NCBI GenBank assembly: GCA_016937915.1
Contig: JAFGVR010000013.1
Span: 1 to 9,451 of the forward strand
Length of the DNA: 9,451 bases
Direction of reading: 5' to 3'
DNA from: Campylobacterales bacterium
GTDB taxonomy: Bacteria > Campylobacterota > Campylobacteria > Campylobacterales > Sulfurimonadaceae
A model generated the notes under the pieces. That model made no database searches and had not been told where the DNA came from. It saw only the letters and a list, made by a program, of their open reading frames with translations. The position numbers and the translations under genes were made by a program. Shown in pieces: positions 7,042-9,451 of this stretch. Position 1 is the stretch's first letter. Each line of letters starts with the position of its first letter.

Positions 7042-7584
7042 CTAAGCGTAGATGCTTTTGTTAAACTCATCAAACCTCTCAAGAGTTTTCTCTAAAAGCA
7101 TCCTCATATTATCAAAGATATCAGTTTGCATCTCTTTTGGTAGTTTGTTATTTTTCATAGAATCATCAAATAAACTAACTATACTGTTTTTTGTATAGTT
7201 TTTAGTGTTCTCATCCCTCTCTTTTTCTGGGTCAAATATAGATGCTATATCGTTTGCCACCTTACTCACAGGAGACTTTGGAGACTGCTCCTCTAACTCT
7301 TTTAAGAAGTTATCGATGCGAGGTTTTGCTATCTTCATAAACTCCTCAATCTCTTTTTTATCTTGCTCATCTAATCCATTTGAATCCATCTCAAAGTTAA
7401 AAGATTGCATCGATGAAAAGCTAAGAGATGATGACTCAGAACCATTTTTGTTATCGTATCTCATAGATGCTGCGTTTTCGTTATTAAAACCCATCTTTAT
7501 AACATCACCGCTAGATGTTTTCATAGTTATATCAAGTGTATGTGAGCGGTAAGCATCCATACCATAAGAGGTTGATGTGTTCAT
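7042..7584 (-). CDS. Conserved-looking hypothetical soluble protein, 180 aa
   Basis: I do not recognise this family with certainty. The protein has no signal peptide or membrane segment. The first 70 residues are polar and probably beta-rich, with a pattern (LDITMKTSSGDVIKMGF at 17-33, then Ser-rich SSSLSFSSMQSFNFEMD at 51-67) typical of extended strands. The rest is acidic and helical: GLDEQDKKEIEEFMKIAKPRIDNFLKELEE (69-98) and a C-terminal helix near 155-176 (DIFDNMRMLLEKTLERFDEF). The start ATG at 7584 has AAGGA 6 nt upstream. It lies 44 nt after the chemoreceptor-like gene on the same strand and just ahead of the rho promoter. A sigma28-like promoter candidate precedes it, so a motility-related role is possible but unproven. 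Normal codon use and a good ribosome-binding site make it a real gene. Confidence 0.8.
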   Translation of the reverse strand: MNTSTSYGMDAYRSHTLDITMKTSSGDVIKMGFNNENAASMRYDNKNGSESSSLSFSSMQSFNFEMDSNGLDEQDKKEIEEFMKIAKPRIDNFLKELEEQSPKSPVSKVANDIASIFDPEKERDENTKNYTKNSIVSLFDDSMKNNKLPKEMQTDIFDNMRMLLEKTLERFDEFNKSIYA

Positions 7585-7612
7585 GATAGATCCTTTTTTT
7601 TACTTACCAAAC

Positions 7613-7639
7613 AAATCGACACAAACTATTAATGTTTTA
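7613..7639 (-). promoter_or_regulatory. Candidate sigma28 (FliA) promoter for the 180-aa gene
   Basis: On the minus strand TAAA (7639-7636), 15 nt, then GTCGATTT (7620-7613). This matches the FliA arrangement TAAA-N15-GCCGATAA in spacing and at 5 of 8 -10 positions, and contains CGATTT, which fits the CGATWT core I recall for Campylobacter sigma28 promoters. A start site near 7605 would leave about 20 nt of leader with the AAGGA ribosome-binding site. The TAAA lies inside the last codons of the preceding gene. Confidence 0.35.
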
Positions 7640-8714
7640 AATTTGCTATGTTATCAACTACAGCAGAGATGTTCATCTTCGCTTCATTTAGAGTTTTTTG
7701 TGTGTTTTCTGCAAGTTTACGCACCTCATCTGCAACTACTGCAAATCCACGACCATGTTCACCAGCCCTTGCAGCTTCTATAGCAGCGTTTAGGGCTAAG
7801 AGGTTGGTTTGATCAGCTATATCTGAGATGGTCTCTAAAACTTTAAATATATCACGGCTTTGATGTTGAAGTGACTCTAGTTTAGAGTTAAACTCCGCAT
7901 TTTTCATCTCAGCTTCTTGATCATTTTTGGTTTGAACTTTTAGAAGTTGCTCTAGTTTTTTCTTCTCATCAAGTAGCTCTTTTAGTCTATCGTTTAACTC
8001 ATCTACTGCATCTTTGTGGGACTCTTTTAGCTCTTTTGATTCGTAAGATATATCTTGATGCTTTTGCTCCATCTCTTTGAAGTTTTTAGCTAAAGACTCT
8101 TTCTCTTTTTTTACACTATTTACCTCTTGGGTTAGGTTGTAGTTCTCATTTTTAAGCATCTTTAGCTCATCACTGTTATCGTTTAGAGGGTAAAGGTTGT
8201 TTGAGTCATTTTGAGTTTCATCTTTTTTACCAAATAAAAAGAATCCCATAACCGCACCGACTACTATCCCTATAACAGATGACAAGATTAAAAATAAAAC
8301 TGTGTTGTCATCTTTTGGTTTAGGTGGTTCCTCTTTTTTCTCTACCACTTTAACTACAGGCTCTTTTAAACTCTCTATTGCCATAGCGTTCATTTTTGAG
8401 TAAAGCTCTCTTAACTTCTCTATATCATCTGAGTTTAGATTATCGTTATGCTCGTGAAGTTTTGCAAATACCCTTTGTGTTTCATTCTCAACTTTTTTTA
8501 GCTTTTTAGCTTGTGTAGCTTTATCTGAAAGTGAATAAGTTATCTTCTCATGAGTTGATGATATAAGATACTCAAGATACACCTTGTCTTCATAGTTGAG
8601 TTTTGAGGAGATATTATTGAACTCATCTTTTAATTGATTATAGTTCGATTCTATCTCACTAGGACTAGCAAATGTAACAACTGTTGTTATGATTAATGTG
8701 ATTAAAGTTTTCAT
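7629..8714 (-). CDS. Methyl-accepting chemotaxis protein-like receptor, short-hairpin form without HAMP
   Basis: 361 residues from ATG at 8714. Residues 1-17 look like a signal peptide ([15 protein letters not shown]). Residues 18-117 form a helical, probably periplasmic region with no PAS or Cache motif. A Lys/Pro/Glu-rich linker (118-137, KEPPKPK-like) precedes one strong membrane segment (138-161). No HAMP follows; instead a long coiled coil (about 183-292) leads to the receptor signalling tip, [20 protein letters not shown] at 299-318 followed by [16 protein letters not shown] (321-336). The protein ends only 25 residues after the tip, at tandem stops TAA TAG, so the return helix is far shorter than the descending one and lacks normal C-terminal methylation helices. 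The tip is the surface that binds CheA/CheW in chemoreceptors. The frame is open 68 codons further, but that part is antisense to surE and not protein-like, so I chose the signal-peptide start. No clear ribosome-binding site. Confidence 0.85.
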   Translation of the reverse strand: MKTLITLIITTVVTFASPSEIESNYNQLKDEFNNISSKLNYEDKVYLEYLISSTHEKITYSLSDKATQAKKLKKVENETQRVFAKLHEHNDNLNSDDIEKLRELYSKMNAMAIESLKEPVVKVVEKKEEPPKPKDDNTVLFLILSSVIGIVVGAVMGFFLFGKKDETQNDSNNLYPLNDNSDELKMLKNENYNLTQEVNSVKKEKESLAKNFKEMEQKHQDISYESKELKESHKDAVDELNDRLKELLDEKKKLEQLLKVQTKNDQEAEMKNAEFNSKLESLQHQSRDIFKVLETISDIADQTNLLALNAAIEAARAGEHGRGFAVVADEVRKLAENTQKTLNEAKMNISAVVDNIANLKH

Positions 8715-8736
8715 AACAGACACATTAGCATAAAAT
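8708..8736 (+). promoter_or_regulatory. Candidate sigma70 promoter for surE
   Basis: TTTTCA (8708-8713), 17 nt, TAAAAT (8731-8736), giving a start site near 8743 and a leader of about 21 nt. It overlaps the start codon of the divergent receptor gene. An alternative extended -10, TGATAAAAT (8748-8756), would make surE nearly leaderless. AT-richness limits confidence. Confidence 0.35.
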
Positions 8737-8742
8737 ATTCCA
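8728..8742 (-). promoter_or_regulatory. Weak sigma54-like element upstream of the receptor gene
   Basis: On the minus strand TGGAATATTTTATGC has GG and GC separated by exactly 10 nt, as in -24/-12 promoters (consensus TGGCAYG-N4-TTGCW), but with mismatches at the C of the GGCA core, at the final G of the -24 block and at the first T of the -12 block. The predicted start site would lie about 2 nt before the ATG at 8714, so the transcript would be almost leaderless. Recorded as a weak candidate. Confidence 0.2.
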
Positions 8743-8763
8743 TATTTTGATAAAATGGCATTT

Positions 8764-9451
8764 ATGAAGAAAAAATACAATATTTTAGTAACAAACGATG
8801 ATGGATATGAGGCAAAGGGCTTACTAGTTTTAGTAAAAGCTCTAAGAGAGTTGGATGATGTGAAAGTTACAGTAGTAGCACCAGCAAATGAGAAGTCTGC
8901 TTGTGGACACTCACTCACACTGGTTCGCCCACTTAGGTTTGTAAGTGTAGGGGATGATTTTTACAAGCTTGATGATGGGACTCCTAGTGATTGTGTTTAC
9001 CTCTCACTTAGCACTATGTTTGAAGATGAGCGACCAGATTTGTTGGTGAGTGGCATCAACCGCGGCTCAAATATGGGTGAAGATATCACATACTCAGGAA
9101 CGGCTGCTGGTGCTATGGAGGGGGTACTTCATGGCATCCCATCTATTGCTATTAGTCAAGTGATGGATTTTACAAATCCTGATGGTGATTTTTCACTAGC
9201 TGCAAAAACTATAAAAGAGATAGTTTCAAAGATAAAAAATGGTTCATTTCCACTTCCACAGCGTGAGTTTTTAAATATAAATATCCCATCAGATGCACAA
9301 GATGCTAAGATGATGGTAACTTACGCAGGTTACAGACACTACGCAAACGACTCCCATGTTCACCGTAATCCAAGGGGTGAGGAGCATCATTGGCTGGGTC
9401 TGCATCCACTTGCATTTTCTAAGCGTGATGGAGTTGATGGGATGAGTGATT
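8764..9451 (+). CDS. surE: 5'/3'-nucleotidase SurE (3' end missing)
   Basis: Metal-dependent nucleoside monophosphate phosphatase linked in other bacteria to stationary-phase survival. I translated it by hand: 229 codons are present of the roughly 250-265 expected, and the frame is open to the window end. Signatures: [13 protein letters not shown] at 7-19 with metal ligands Asp12 and Asp13, [14 protein letters not shown] (39-52) with Ser45, DGTPSDCV (70-77), [20 protein letters not shown] (95-114) with ligand Asn98. The metal-binding set D, D, S, N is complete. ATG at 8764 is chosen because the family starts a few residues before ILVTNDDG; an in-frame ATG at 8755 would add three residues, and neither has a strong ribosome-binding site. 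It is the only plus-strand gene and is divergent from the receptor gene, with 49 nt between them. Confidence 0.95.
   Translation, partial: MKKKYNILVTNDDGYEAKGLLVLVKALRELDDVKVTVVAPANEKSACGHSLTLVRPLRFVSVGDDFYKLDDGTPSDCVYLSLSTMFEDERPDLLVSGINRGSNMGEDITYSGTAAGAMEGVLHGIPSIAISQVMDFTNPDGDFSLAAKTIKEIVSKIKNGSFPLPQREFLNINIPSDAQDAKMMVTYAGYRHYANDSHVHRNPRGEEHHWLGLHPLAFSKRDGVDGMSD

Noticed and set aside
7205..7552. Plus-strand open frame of 115 codons
   Set aside because: It lies wholly antisense to the 180-aa gene, is Ser/Phe-rich as expected from reading the complement of helical coding sequence, and has no ribosome-binding site or family match.
8715..8918. In-frame 68-codon N-terminal extension of the receptor gene
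   Set aside because: It is antisense to the 5' end of surE, is not receptor-like, and a good signal peptide begins at ATG 8714.
1..9451. Defence system, mobile element, CRISPR array or tRNA
   Set aside because: I scanned by eye for transposase motifs, terminal repeats, regularly spaced repeats and tRNA arms and found none; all long frames are explained by the listed genes.

Overview
The window looks like an AT-rich chromosomal segment of a Campylobacterota (epsilonproteobacterial) genome, most like Sulfurimonas or a close relative. The basis is low-GC codon use, the style of the Rho, DnaX and MurI proteins, and short gene spacing. The genus is inferred from general resemblance, not from a search. 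All genes lie on the minus strand except the last one (surE), so reading the map from right to left follows transcription.

Left third (1-3009): part of a surface-polysaccharide locus transcribed leftward, in the order fcl (GDP-L-fucose synthase), manC (mannose-1-phosphate guanylyltransferase / mannose-6-phosphate isomerase), then a polyprenyl-phosphate sugar-1-phosphate transferase of the WecA/TagO/WbpL type that runs off the left edge. The three are tightly coupled: fcl and manC overlap by 8 nt, and manC and the transferase are 2 nt apart. ManC makes GDP-mannose, Fcl completes GDP-fucose, and the membrane transferase would start a lipid-linked glycan. The 4,6-dehydratase Gmd that Fcl needs is not in the window.

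Middle (3104-7037): a housekeeping cluster rho-murI-dnaX (transcription termination factor, glutamate racemase, DNA polymerase III tau/gamma), apparently driven by a good sigma70 promoter at 7009-7037. dnaX starts at TTG behind a clear ribosome-binding site. It contains an in-frame A AAA AAA G run whose -1 frame reaches TGA after one codon, exactly where a gamma-type truncation would be expected.

Right third (7042-9451): an unrecognised 180-residue soluble protein with a possible sigma28-type promoter, then a single-TM chemoreceptor-like protein with an unusually short hairpin and no HAMP domain. Divergent from these, on the plus strand, is surE (5'/3'-nucleotidase), cut by the right edge.

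I see no mobile element, CRISPR array, tRNA or rRNA, and no convincing intrinsic terminator. No intergenic stretch exceeds about 100 nt. The best candidates for something undescribed are the predicted dnaX recoding site and the short chemoreceptor with its neighbour.
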